Source: Streptomyces sp. CB02009
Lineage (GTDB): Bacteria > Actinomycetota > Actinomycetes > Streptomycetales > Streptomycetaceae
Reading direction: 5' to 3'
Assembly: GCF_001905825.1 (NCBI RefSeq)
Contig: NZ_LIVV01000002.1
Coordinates: 231,168-295,167 of the forward strand
DNA: 64,000 nt
Shown here: positions 1 through 7,872 of the stretch, piece by piece
Layout of the letters: each line of letters begins with the position of its first letter
How positions within the stretch are numbered: the first letter of the stretch is position 1
The notes under the pieces: model-generated
Told to the model about the DNA's origin: nothing
The model's database searches: none
The model's input: the letters and a program-made list of their open reading frames with translations, nothing else
Position numbers and translations under genes: made by a program

Positions 1-1963
1 TGTGGCTGCCCGGTTCGTTGTCGATGCGGGTCTCGAAACCGGCGGCGGCGCCGGAGACGCCGATCAGCGTGCTGTGGAAGGTCTGGGCGTCGGCGCCGTC
101 GCGGCCGACGGCCCGGAGCGTGACGTCGTACGACTCCGCCTCGCGGACGGCCACCGCGGCCGTGCGGACCGACTGGCCCGCGGCGGTGGCGGTGACGTGG
201 GCCGAGTAGCTGCCGTCGGCGTCACCGATCCGGGTGTCGGCGGTCAGGTCGACCTCGGCCCGGCCGCCGGCCGGCACCGTCACCCGGTCGGCGCCGAGCG
301 TGAAGAACCCGGCCGGGGCCGGCTTGCCCTTCGGGTCGAGCGTCGCCACCGACAGGTCGAGGGTGACGTCGGTGCTCCCGAGGTTGCGGTAGGCGACCTT
401 CCGGGTGAGGGGCCGGTCGTCCGCGTGCGGCCACTGCGCCGTGCCGAAGTTCAGCGAGACGGGATCGGCGATGACGCTCTGCGTCAGCGCCTTGTCGACC
501 TGGACGCGGCCGGAGCCCTGCTGGAAGGCGGTGTAGTCGCCGGCCTTGGCGGACGCGGTCAGCGCGCCCTTGAGTTCGGTGGACTTCCAGTCGGGATGAC
601 GCTGCTTCAGGATCGCCGCCGCGCCCGCGACGTGCGGGGTGGCCATCGAGGTGCCGTCGATCTGCAGGTACCCCGGAGCGGGGTGGGGCGTTCCGGGGCG
701 GGTGTCGATCGCGCTTCCGGCAGCGGCGGCCGCGGCGATGGCCACGCCCGGCGCGGTCACGTCCGGCTTGACGGCGCCGTCACCGGCGCGCGGGCCGGTG
801 CTGGAGAAGGCCGCGAGGCGGTCGTCCCGGTCGACGGCGCCGACGGTCAGCGCGGCGTCGGCGCTGCCCGGCGAGCCGATCGTCGAGGCACCGCTCTCGC
901 CCTCGTTGCCCGCGGCTATCGCGAACAGGATGCCCTTCTCGGCGGACAGCCGGTCGACCGCCGCCTCCAGCGGGTCGACGCCGGGGCTGTCGGGGCTGCC
1001 GAGGCTGAGGTTGACCACGTCCGCGCCCTCGGCGGCGGCCCACTCCATGCCGGCGAGGACGGCGGAGTCGTCGCCGAAGCCGTCGTCGTCGAGGACCTTG
1101 CCGCTGATCAGCTTGGCGCCGGGGGCGACGCCCTTGAACCGGCCGCCGGACTTGGCGCCCGTGCCCGCGGCGATCGAGGCGACGTGGGTGCCGTGTCCGA
1201 CCCGGTCCACGGCGTCGGGGGAGGCGGAGAAGTTCTTCTCGCCGACGACCTGGGAGCTGAGGTCGTCATGGGTCTTGTCGACGCCGGTGTCGAGGACGGC
1301 GATCTTGACGCCCGTGCCGTCGTACCCGGCCTCCCAGGCCTTGTCGGCGCCGATCTGCCGGACACTGCGGTCCAGGCTCGCCGACCGCACCCCGTCCAGC
1401 CATACGGTGCTGATGCCGGGGGCGGTGGCCCGCAGGCCGCTGCTCCGCCGGTCGGTCAGCGCGTCCCACACCTTCGCGATGTCGTCCGGGGAGGTACGGA
1501 TGGCGTCGGCGCCCAGCGTCGGGAACGTCCGCCGCAGCTGGGTGTCGCCGGCCGTACGCACCTCGGCCCGTGCGGCACCGGCGCCGCCCTCGTACCGCAC
1601 GATCAGCTTCAGCCCGTCGCGGTGGCTCTCGCGCAGCCGCGCGTCGGTGAGCACATCGAGGTCGAAGAGCCGCTGGTCCAGCCTGCCGGCGGCGATCAGC
1701 GGCTGCGCGTCGCTGGGCACGACCAGCGTACGGTCCTTGACGCGCTGCACCTGTACGGGTATCTGCTCACGGCCCCGGGCGGCTTCGAAGCCCACCATCC
1801 GGCCCTCGGCGTTCACCACCACGCGGTCGCCGGTGACGAGCGGGATCCGCTGGTCGCCGCCGGGGCGCGGGGTGTCGGCCGCGGCCGACACGGGGCCGGT
1901 CATGCCTGCCACCAGGGCCACGGATGTGGCCGCTGCGATGGTGAAGGCACGTGTTCTCTTCAC
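1..1963 (-). CDS. secreted S8 (subtilisin) family serine peptidase, 3' part off left edge
   Basis: Extracellular subtilisin-like endopeptidase; about 654 residues are visible and the C-terminus lies beyond the left edge. From the GTG at 1963 there is a signal peptide (KRTR, then a hydrophobic run ending near AAADT, about residue 30), then a propeptide-like region to about residue 210. The catalytic triad is complete: Asp225 in VLDTGVD, His257 in GHGTHVAS, Ser439 in GTSMATPHVAG. After residue 480 the sequence becomes beta-rich (SLNFGTAQW onwards), as in the long Streptomyces S8 proteins with extra C-terminal domains. The start is uncertain: no well-spaced Shine-Dalgarno precedes the GTG, and an in-frame TTG lies four codons upstream. 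Family assignment is firm; substrate is unknown. Confidence 0.93.
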   Translation of the reverse strand, partial: MKRTRAFTIAAATSVALVAGMTGPVSAAADTPRPGGDQRIPLVTGDRVVVNAEGRMVGFEAARGREQIPVQVQRVKDRTLVVPSDAQPLIAAGRLDQRLFDLDVLTDARLRESHRDGLKLIVRYEGGAGAARAEVRTAGDTQLRRTFPTLGADAIRTSPDDIAKVWDALTDRRSSGLRATAPGISTVWLDGVRSASLDRSVRQIGADKAWEAGYDGTGVKIAVLDTGVDKTHDDLSSQVVGEKNFSASPDAVDRVGHGTHVASIAAGTGAKSGGRFKGVAPGAKLISGKVLDDDGFGDDSAVLAGMEWAAAEGADVVNLSLGSPDSPGVDPLEAAVDRLSAEKGILFAIAAGNEGESGASTIGSPGSADAALTVGAVDRDDRLAAFSSTGPRAGDGAVKPDVTAPGVAIAAAAAAGSAIDTRPGTPHPAPGYLQIDGTSMATPHVAGAAAILKQRHPDWKSTELKGALTASAKAGDYTAFQQGSGRVQVDKALTQSVIADPVSLNFGTAQWPHADDRPLTRKVAYRNLGSTDVTLDLSVATLDPKGKPAPAGFFTLGADRVTVPAGGRAEVDLTADTRIGDADGSYSAHVTATAAGQSVRTAAVAVREAESYDVTLRAVGRDGADAQTFHSTLIGVSGAAAGFETRIDNEPGSH

Positions 1964-2341
1964 ATGTGCGCGCAAGTCTCCCCCAGGAGCTTGGGATGAG
2001 GTCGAGTGGTCGGTTCCGGCCGGGGCGCAACGACGCCCGCCGACAGGTGAGCGCAGTATGTGAGCTGATCAACGGCGTGACGGGCGTGGGGGATCCGGGT
2101 GCACGGTTTCCGGCCATCCGGAGGGCCCCGCGTGCGATGGGGCCACGACGGCTCTGTGACGGCACCATGACGGCCGGGCGATCCTTGTGCGACACCGGTG
2201 CCCCCGGACCGTCCGCTGCGCCGTGCCCGCCGCGCTTCCGGGGACCGCGCGCTCGCGGCCGGAGCGCGTCCCTCCTCTTGGCCGTATCCGCACCCTGGGG
2301 GAAGGCCCTTCCCGCAGGGTGCGGGAAGCCGGCCCGGCGGC

Positions 2342-2434
2342 GGTCGCCGGGCCGGAGCGGGCGCGGCGGTGTGGTCGCCGGGCCGGAGCCGTCGCGGCGG
2401 TATGGTCGCCGGGCCGGAGCCGTCGCGGCGGTGC
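2342..2434. repeat. 31-bp tandem repeat, 3 copies
   Basis: Three head-to-tail 31-bp units start at 2342, 2373 and 2404, each opening GGTCGCCGGGCCGGAGC. Units 2 and 3 differ at only the last two bases; unit 1 has a few more changes. The array lies in the non-coding stretch 1964-2441 between the subtilase start and the possible small peptide gene. I see no other structure in that stretch apart from G/C-rich inverted segments (for example the GGGGGAAGGCCCTTCCCGCAG area near 2298). Confidence 0.9.
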
Positions 2435-2441
2435 GCGCGGG

Positions 2442-2567
2442 TCAGCCGAAGTCGGGGATCGGGTGGTTCGGGGCGAGGGCCGTGACCGGGGAGCCGAGCC
2501 CGAGGAGCGCGGCGAGGGCGGTGACCGCGGCGGCGCGGGACCGGAAGAGGGAGCGGGCTGGTCTCAT
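2442..2567 (-). CDS. possible small secreted peptide (41 aa)
   Basis: An ATG at 2567 opens a 41-codon frame with G/C at nearly every third position. The peptide has a clear signal-sequence pattern: basic start (RPARSLFRSR), an Ala/Leu hydrophobic core and a VTALA-type cleavage site. That would leave a mature peptide of about ten residues, APNHPIPDFG. No strong ribosome-binding site precedes it; GATACT lies six bases upstream of the ATG, which would suit a leaderless transcript. It could be a real exported peptide or the surviving 5' end of a lost secreted-protein gene, since the 31-bp repeat array follows directly. I do not recognise a family. Confidence 0.4.
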   Translation of the reverse strand: MRPARSLFRSRAAAVTALAALLGLGSPVTALAPNHPIPDFG

Positions 2568-2732
2568 GGCGGGAGTATCGGGCGCCGCGCCTCCGGCCGG
2601 TGGCGGAGGCACCGCCGACCCGCACCGATGTCACCCGTCAGGCCCGCGCGTGCGGGCCGCACTTGTCCGGCCCGTGCGTGGGGGCCCCGTCGGGCCCGTG
2701 CATGCGGGGCCCTCGCCCGTCGAGCCCTCGCG

Positions 2733-3233
2733 TCAGGACGCGCCCGTGGTCGGGTCCGTCCCGGCCGTCAGCCAGGAGCCGATTCCCGGGAGTGCCTCCG
2801 GCCCGCTCTCGTCCTCCACCGTCGAGACGAGATCGGCGATCGTGGTGCCCGCGAGCGAGGCGCGCCACGCGGCTTCCGCGGCGCCCATCGCGCGGGCGAC
2901 GGGGCAGGTTCTCGTGCACTTCTCCGGCGGCGTCGCCAGCGGTCCCCGCTGGCGGATCTCGGTGCAGACGAACGCCGGATCCGACCCGTCGACGGCTTGG
3001 ACGACGTCCAGCAGGGTGATCTCGGCGGCCCCTCTGGTCAGCACGTATCCGCCGGTCTTCCCCTGGACCGAGTGCACGAGGCCGGCCCGCGACAGTGCCT
3101 GCATCTGCTTGGCCAGATAGCTCGGCGACACGTCGTGCAGCTCCGCGAGGCGGGCCGCGGGCACCGGTCGGCTCGCGGTCGTGAGCACCACACAGCAGTG
3201 GAGTGCCCACTCCACACCACCGGACAGTTTCAT
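2733..3233 (-). CDS. Rrf2 family transcriptional regulator
   Basis: Winged-helix DNA-binding protein of the Rrf2 family, 166 residues, the usual length. The N-terminus (MKLSGGVEWALHCCVVL) and the recognition region LAELHDVSPSYLAKQMQAL are typical. Three cysteines follow the dimerisation helix in the order C-x15-C-x3-C (FVCTEIR ... KCTRTCPVA), so an iron-sulfur cluster or thiol-based sensing is possible, although the spacing differs from the C-x5-C-x5-C of IscR/NsrR. RBS GGGGAGG is well placed before the ATG at 3233. It is divergent from the reductase gene at 3344, and two 21-bp palindromes lie between them, so it probably represses that gene and itself. Confidence 0.93.
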   Translation of the reverse strand: MKLSGGVEWALHCCVVLTTASRPVPAARLAELHDVSPSYLAKQMQALSRAGLVHSVQGKTGGYVLTRGAAEITLLDVVQAVDGSDPAFVCTEIRQRGPLATPPEKCTRTCPVARAMGAAEAAWRASLAGTTIADLVSTVEDESGPEALPGIGSWLTAGTDPTTGAS

Positions 3234-3246
3234 GTCGCCTCCCCGT

Positions 3247-3277
3247 TTGACTCGGATACATCCTATCCGAGTATCAT
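3247..3277 (+). promoter_or_regulatory. putative promoter of the NmrA-like reductase gene
   Basis: TTGACT (3247-3252) and TATCAT (3272-3277) are separated by 19 bp. The first operator lies between the two hexamers and the second immediately downstream, which is the arrangement expected for repression. Spacing is 1-2 bp longer than ideal. Confidence 0.5.
3251..3271. promoter_or_regulatory. operator 1, perfect 8-bp inverted repeat
   Basis: CTCGGATA - 5 bp - TATCCGAG, a perfect dyad in the Rrf2/reductase divergent region. It is the likely binding site of the Rrf2 protein encoded next door. Confidence 0.75.
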
Positions 3278-3298
3278 CTCGGACATCGGGTATCCGAG
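3278..3298. promoter_or_regulatory. operator 2, near-perfect copy of operator 1
   Basis: CTCGGACA - 5 bp - TATCCGAG, identical to operator 1 in 15 of 16 arm positions, with dyad centres 27 bp apart. Two matching sites in one intergenic region strongly suggest a dimeric regulator binding twice. Confidence 0.72.
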
Positions 3299-3343
3299 TT
3301 TGCGTCCCAGGGGCCCCGCGGGGTCCGCGAAGGAAGGCACACC

Positions 3344-4090
3344 ATGAAGATCACCGTCATCGGCGGCACCGGCCTCATCGGCTCCCAGGTCGTCGCCCTG
3401 CTCCGGAAGGCGGGTCACGACGTGGTCGCCGCCTCCCTCTCCTCGGGGGTCGACCTGCTCACCGGCGCAGGCCTGGACGAGGCGCTCGCCGGTGCCCGTA
3501 CGGTCGTCAACGTCAGCAACTCCCCGACCTTCGACGACCAGTCGCTCGACTTCTTCCGCACCACCGTGACCAACCTGCTGGGCGCGGGCGAACGCGCGGG
3601 CGTACGCCACCAGGTCGCGCTCTCGATCGTCGGCGTGGACCAGGTCCCCGACCTGGTCTACTACCGGGCCAAGGTGCTCCAGGAGGACCTGCTGCGCGAC
3701 GGCCCCGCGCCGTACTCGATCGTCCGCGCCACGCAGTTCTTCGAGTTCATGGACGCCGTGCTGTCCTGGACGGCGACCGACGGCGAAGTCCGTCTGCCCG
3801 CCACCCCGTTGCAGCCGATCGCCTCCGCGGACGTGGCCGCCGCCCTCGCCGACGTCGCCGTCGGGGAGCCGCTGAACGGCACCCTCGACGTCGCGGGGCC
3901 CGACGTCCTCGCACTGGACGAGATCGGCCGGATCACCCTGGCCGCCCGCGGTGACGACCGGCCCGTCGTCGTCGACGACCGGGCGGGCCTGTTCGCGGCC
4001 GTCCCCGGGGACGTCCTCACGCCGGGGACGGGTGCCCACCTGGCGGCCACCCGCTACCGCGACTGGCTGAGCGCGTCCCTCGCGGGCTGA
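3344..4090 (+). CDS. NmrA-like / atypical SDR NAD(P)-binding protein
   Basis: Cytoplasmic Rossmann-fold protein of 248 residues. The N-terminal dinucleotide-binding motif is GGTGLIG (residues 7-13) and no classical YxxxK active site is evident, as in NmrA/HSCARG-type atypical short-chain dehydrogenases that sense or use NAD(P)H. A YYRAK segment (about residue 106) is the nearest equivalent. It is divergent from the Rrf2 gene and probably under its control, which suggests a redox- or stress-responsive role; the substrate cannot be inferred. Confidence 0.88.
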   Translation: MKITVIGGTGLIGSQVVALLRKAGHDVVAASLSSGVDLLTGAGLDEALAGARTVVNVSNSPTFDDQSLDFFRTTVTNLLGAGERAGVRHQVALSIVGVDQVPDLVYYRAKVLQEDLLRDGPAPYSIVRATQFFEFMDAVLSWTATDGEVRLPATPLQPIASADVAAALADVAVGEPLNGTLDVAGPDVLALDEIGRITLAARGDDRPVVVDDRAGLFAAVPGDVLTPGTGAHLAATRYRDWLSASLAG

Positions 4091-4165
4091 TCGGCCCAGC
4101 TGCCCGCCGCCCGTTTCGCACGGCTCGCGACCAGGTCGGGAGCGGTTCCGTCGGTCCGGCCGGTC

Positions 4166-4199
4166 CCGTCGGCCCGCCGGTGCGGCGGCGGGCCGACGG
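4166..4199. terminator. bidirectional hairpin between convergent genes
   Basis: A perfect 14-bp G/C stem (CCGTCGGCCCGCCG, 4166-4179, pairing with 4186-4199) with a 6-nt loop sits between the convergent reductase and glucanase genes. No T-tract follows, as is common for actinobacterial terminators. Confidence 0.7.
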
Positions 4200-4229
4200 T
4201 TCGACCGTCCTTCTGTCGGCCCCGTCGCC

Positions 4230-5444
4230 CTAGTTGAACGGGTCGAGCGTGACGTACGCCTGCTGCGGGTTGCCGTCGTGCACCAGCGACTCGTGCGCGC
4301 CGACGTCGTCGAAGGCGAAGCCGTAGGCCTTGCCGTCGGCCATCTGGGCGTGGATCTTGCGGGAGTAGTGGTTGGTGACCGCGTCCTTGTAGAAGTCGGC
4401 CGATGACGTGTCCGGCTGGTTCGGGTTCGTCAGCAGGGTGGAGCGGTTGTAACCCGCGCAGAGCGTACGGGAGATGGGGCCGCGCACCTGGTCGTTGGGG
4501 GCGTCGAGGAGCTTGTAGCAGCCGAAGACGCTGTCGGAGTCGGGCTTCTGGAACGACGTGACGACGGCCCCCGACGTGTTGGTGAAGTTCATGACGTTCC
4601 CGGAGACCCGGCCGAAGTACTTCACGGACGGCTGGTTCGCGAACGGTGTCACCGTCAGGGTCGACGAGGCGTACTTCGTCCAGACGCGGTTGATGTAGTC
4701 GTTCATCACCCCCGAGGGCAGCGCGCCGGCCTCGATCCCGTGGCCCGGGGCCAGGGCCCGCAGCACGGTGCCGTCGGCGCGGGTCTGGATGAGGTTGGCC
4801 CAGCCGCCGGGCTGGCCGCGCAGGGCGTCGTAGAAGCCCCGGTAGCCGCCGGGCTTGAGGCGGCCCGCGTTCGCGACGGTGCCGTTGGGCCGCTTCACGC
4901 CGACGGCGTAGGGCGCCGAGACCATGTCGACCTGGGTGCTGTTGAGCCAGAGGCCCGAGTCGTTGAGCGTGTACTCGGACCAGTTGAAGAGGATGTTCCT
5001 GTTGGGGTCGTTGGGGTTCTGCACCGCGGGCTGGACGAGACCGCCGGTCGCCAGCTTGAACACCAGCTTCTGTCCGTAGCTGAAGTAGATCCGGCCCGAG
5101 AACTTCGGCAGCCGGATCGTCATCGATCCGCCGTTGGCGGGACCGGCGATGGCGGCGTCCGGTGCGGGGACGGGGACGGAGCCGCCGGCCGGCCAGGGGT
5201 GGAAGGTGCCGTTCGCGTCGGCCCAGCCCTGCCGGCCCGTCGAGAGCTCGGTGCCGAGGTTGTAGACGTAGACCTGCTCGCCGCGGCCGGAGTTGTTCGT
5301 GAAGGTGAGCGGAATGGTCGCGGGGACGGCGGCCTGGACGGTGTCGGACGGGCCGGCGACGGTGACGACGGTGCCGATCAGCGCGGCGGCGGCCAGGGTC
5401 ACGAGTGCGGCGCGGCTGTGCCTGCGCCTGCGGTGTGCGGACAC
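4230..5444 (-). CDS. secreted GH64 beta-1,3-glucanase
   Basis: Extracellular glycoside hydrolase of family 64, which cleaves beta-1,3-glucans such as laminarin or fungal wall glucan. The 404-residue product begins with a signal peptide (HRRRRHSRAALVTLAAAALIGTV, cleavage near VQAAVPA). The rest is one thaumatin-like GH64 catalytic domain starting TIPLTFTNNSGRGEQVYVYN and ending AYVTLDPFN, with no carbohydrate-binding module. A 16-bp palindrome typical of LacI-family regulators lies 67-82 bp upstream of the start, so it is probably induced by sugar breakdown products. It stands alone between hairpin 4166-4199 and the G-rich intergenic region. Confidence 0.9.
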   Translation of the reverse strand: MSAHRRRRHSRAALVTLAAAALIGTVVTVAGPSDTVQAAVPATIPLTFTNNSGRGEQVYVYNLGTELSTGRQGWADANGTFHPWPAGGSVPVPAPDAAIAGPANGGSMTIRLPKFSGRIYFSYGQKLVFKLATGGLVQPAVQNPNDPNRNILFNWSEYTLNDSGLWLNSTQVDMVSAPYAVGVKRPNGTVANAGRLKPGGYRGFYDALRGQPGGWANLIQTRADGTVLRALAPGHGIEAGALPSGVMNDYINRVWTKYASSTLTVTPFANQPSVKYFGRVSGNVMNFTNTSGAVVTSFQKPDSDSVFGCYKLLDAPNDQVRGPISRTLCAGYNRSTLLTNPNQPDTSSADFYKDAVTNHYSRKIHAQMADGKAYGFAFDDVGAHESLVHDGNPQQAYVTLDPFN

Positions 5445-5845
5445 GTGGGGCTCCTCGGAGGTGGGGACTCCGTGTGGGGGGAATCCGTGGGTGGGTGGGG
5501 GGTCTTGGGGTTGAGAGCGCTCTCAAGAATGGTGAGAGTGAGATGGACCTGTCAATGGTTGAGGGTGGAGCGGTGTGTGCGCGGGCCGGGGTTCGGGCCG
5601 GACCAGGGGCGGTGGGTCCGGGGTTCGGGGGGCGGACCAGGGGGCGGGTCTGGCTGGGTCAGGCGCGGCGGGTTCGGGGTTCGGGGCGGGTTCGGGACGC
5701 CCGATCGGCGCAGGCGCGGCGCGCCTCGGACCTGCGGGCGGTGGTCCGTGCAGGATCGACGGGAGGTGGCCGCTGCGCCGGGGTCCAGGACGGCGGCGAC
5801 GCTCCCCGCCACCCGGAACCGCCCCCCACCTGAAGGGATCCGGTC
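5445..5845. other. 400-bp intergenic region, G-rich
   Basis: Divergent region between the glucanase and the methyltransferase/leader ORF. Apart from the LacI-type palindrome at 5511-5526 it holds strongly purine-skewed, repetitive G-rich sequence (many GGTTCGGGG, GGACCAGGGGGCGG-like blocks, about 5575-5700). I see no credible coding frame in it. Confidence 0.6.
5511..5526. promoter_or_regulatory. LacI-family type operator upstream of GH64 gene
   Basis: TTGAGAGCGCTCTCAA is a perfect 16-bp palindrome with the central GCGC typical of LacI-family sites (compare the CebR box TGGGAGCGCTCCCA, from memory). Its place 67 bp upstream of the glucanase start implies carbohydrate-responsive repression; the regulator gene is not in this window. 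Confidence 0.75.
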
Positions 5846-5944
5846 ATGACACCGTTCGAGGAACCGCCGTTGCCGGGTCCCGCCGACCGGGCGCCGGAGC
5901 GCGTCGAGCCCGACGCCCGCCCCGGCACCCGGGTGACGGCGTGA
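5846..5944 (+). CDS. 32-codon leader ORF coupled to methyltransferase
   Basis: ATG at 5846 preceded by AAGGGA at good spacing; the frame encodes 32 residues (MTPFEEPPLPGPADRAPERV...) rich in Pro, Glu and Arg. Its TGA stop (5942-5944) overlaps the GTG start of the methyltransferase (5941-5943) in a GTGA arrangement, the usual signature of translational coupling. The methyltransferase has no convincing ribosome-binding site of its own, which supports the reading. No homologue recognised. Confidence 0.5.
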   Translation: MTPFEEPPLPGPADRAPERVEPDARPGTRVTA

Positions 5945-6765
5945 CCACCGCCCCGCGCGGGGGCGTACCGGGTGAAGGCCGTTACGGTGAGGCCGTGTTC
6001 CCTCCCGAACGGGCCGGTGAGGGCGAGCGCATCGACTACGGCGCGCTCGCCTACGACGACATCACCATGGCGCGCTTCCGTGCGCTCGGGGTCGGTCCGG
6101 GGTGGCGGTGCCTGGACGTCGGAGCCGGCACGGGAACGGTCTCCCGTCGCCTGCTCGACGAGGCCGGAGTGACGGGCGTGCTCGCGGTGGACCGCGATGT
6201 GCGCTTTCTCGTCGAGCGCCCGGTGACCGGCCTCGACGTCATCGAGGCCGACGTCACCGACCCGGACTTCGACCCCGGACGGTTCCGGCTCGTCCACGCG
6301 CGTTTCGTACTCATGCACCTCCCCGAGCGGGACCGTGTGATCAGGAGACTCGCCGAACTCGTCGAACCCGGCGGCGTGCTGGTGCTCAGCGACGCGGTGG
6401 ACCTGACGAGCGACCGGGCGCCCGGCACCCCGTACACCCTGGTGATGCGGGCGATGTGGCAGGCGCTGAGGGAGACCATCGGCACGGACGTCTCCTGGGT
6501 GCCGTCGTACCCGCAACTGCTGCGTGATGCGGGTCTGCTGCCCGTGGCCGCCGAGATCCATGTGCCGCCGCTGCTGGCGGGGAGCCCGATCAGCCGTTTC
6601 TGGGCGGACACGTGGGAGCGGAGCAGGGCGCCGATGCTGGCGACCGGTCTGGTCGACGACGCGGCCGTGGACGCGGCGATCCGGTACCTGGGATCCGACG
6701 GATGCGCCGCGCTGTCGGCGGGCATGCTCACGGCCTGGGGACGGAAGCCGGGGGAGGGTCTGTGA
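5941..6765 (+). CDS. class I SAM-dependent methyltransferase
   Basis: Methyltransferase of 274 residues with the S-adenosylmethionine-binding motif I LDVGAGTGTVSRRLL (about residues 60-74), an acidic motif II (VLAVDRD) and a conserved post-motif FVLMHLPERDRVIRRLAELVEPGGVLVLSD, typical of small-molecule methylases of the UbiE/Methyltransf_11 type. The C-terminal half is a helical substrate cap. GTG 5941 was chosen because it overlaps the leader ORF stop; an upstream extension in frame would cross non-coding-like sequence. The acceptor substrate is unknown. Confidence 0.9.
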   Translation: MTTAPRGGVPGEGRYGEAVFPPERAGEGERIDYGALAYDDITMARFRALGVGPGWRCLDVGAGTGTVSRRLLDEAGVTGVLAVDRDVRFLVERPVTGLDVIEADVTDPDFDPGRFRLVHARFVLMHLPERDRVIRRLAELVEPGGVLVLSDAVDLTSDRAPGTPYTLVMRAMWQALRETIGTDVSWVPSYPQLLRDAGLLPVAAEIHVPPLLAGSPISRFWADTWERSRAPMLATGLVDDAAVDAAIRYLGSDGCAALSAGMLTAWGRKPGEGL

Positions 6766-6967
6766 CCGTCTGCCCTCCTGGGCGGGGCGTCTCCGGACGG
6801 TCCGCCGGGGACGCCGGGGACGGCAGGGACCGTGCGCTCGGTGAGGGGCGGCTCCCGTGCCGGGGAGGGCCCGCGCCGACGCGGATCGGCCGACGGGCGG
6901 GGGGCCGTGTCCGATGCGAGGCTGAGGGCGTACCCGGCGTACCCCGGAACCGCGAAAGGCCTTCGCC

Positions 6968-7765
6968 ATGATCACCACCGACTTCGTCCCCGGCTCCCCC
7001 TGCTGGCTCGACCTCGGCGCTCCCGACGTCCCGGCCGCCGCGGCCTTCTACGGCGGTGTGCTCGGGTGGGACTACGAGTCCATGGGGGAGGGGGAGGACA
7101 TGGAGGGCGGGATGTTCCGGAGCGACGGGAAGATCGTCGCCGGTCTCGGCAAGCTCACCGAGAAGGGCGCGCGCTCCGCCTGGATGATCTACTACAGCGT
7201 CGCCGACGCGGACGCCACGACCCGGGCCGTCGAGGAGGCCGGCGGCACTGTGCGGGTCGCTCCCATGGATCTCGACGAGTGGGGTCGCATGGCGCAGTAC
7301 AGCGACCCGCTGGGCGGCCAGTTCGCCGTCTGGCAGCCGGGTTCGAACAAGGGTGTCGAGCAGGTCGACACGCCGGGCTCGCTGTCCTGGACCGAGCTGT
7401 ACACGACCGACGCCGCGGCGGCCAAGCAGTTCTACGGCAGTGTCTTCGGGTGGCAGTACAGCGACATGCCGATGCCCGGCGGGGAGGGCACGTACACGGT
7501 CATCACCCCCGCGGGACTGCCCGAGGAGCGCATGCACGGCGGCCTCATGCAGGTGAGCGAGGCGGACCTCGCGCTCGCGCACGGGCGGCCGTACTGGCAC
7601 CCCGTCTTCGCGGTCACCGACTGCGACGCGGCGGTGGCCAGGGTCACCGCGAGCGGCGGCAACGTGCAGATGGGGCCGGACGACGCGGAGGGCGTCGGAC
7701 GGCTCGCCGTCTGCCTCGACCCGTCGAACGCCGACTTCGTCGTCCTGGCCCCGCCCGCCGGCTGA
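6968..7765 (+). CDS. two-domain VOC family (glyoxalase/bleomycin-resistance fold) protein
   Basis: 265 residues forming two VOC modules of about 125 residues each. The N-terminal module opens SPCWLDLGAPDVPAAAAFYGGVLGWDYE, the C-terminal one SLSWTELYTTDAAAAKQFYGSVFGWQY, both with the paired beta-alpha-beta-beta-beta pattern. Streptomyces carries many such glyoxalase/hydroxylase-like proteins of unknown substrate. AAAGG precedes the ATG. Transcribed alone, convergent with the GNAT gene. Confidence 0.9.
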   Translation: MITTDFVPGSPCWLDLGAPDVPAAAAFYGGVLGWDYESMGEGEDMEGGMFRSDGKIVAGLGKLTEKGARSAWMIYYSVADADATTRAVEEAGGTVRVAPMDLDEWGRMAQYSDPLGGQFAVWQPGSNKGVEQVDTPGSLSWTELYTTDAAAAKQFYGSVFGWQYSDMPMPGGEGTYTVITPAGLPEERMHGGLMQVSEADLALAHGRPYWHPVFAVTDCDAAVARVTASGGNVQMGPDDAEGVGRLAVCLDPSNADFVVLAPPAG

Positions 7766-7798
7766 GCGGCGGGTCCGGGTCGGGGCTGCGCCGGGGCC

Positions 7799-7843
7799 GG
7801 TGGGGCCTGGGTCGGTGGTGCCTGGGTCGGTGGTGCCTGGCCC
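7799..7843. repeat. 15-bp tandem repeat, 3 copies
   Basis: Three adjacent 15-bp units of the form GGTGGTGCCTGGGTC occupy the short gap between the convergent VOC and GNAT genes. The first and last copies carry two to three substitutions. Confidence 0.8.
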
Positions 7844-7872
7844 GGGGGCCGACGGGTCCGGGGCCGCGCAGG

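Noticed and set aside
2..1999. Long plus-strand frames across the subtilase
   Set aside because: Antisense frames of a gene with complete S8 motifs; typical in G/C-rich DNA.
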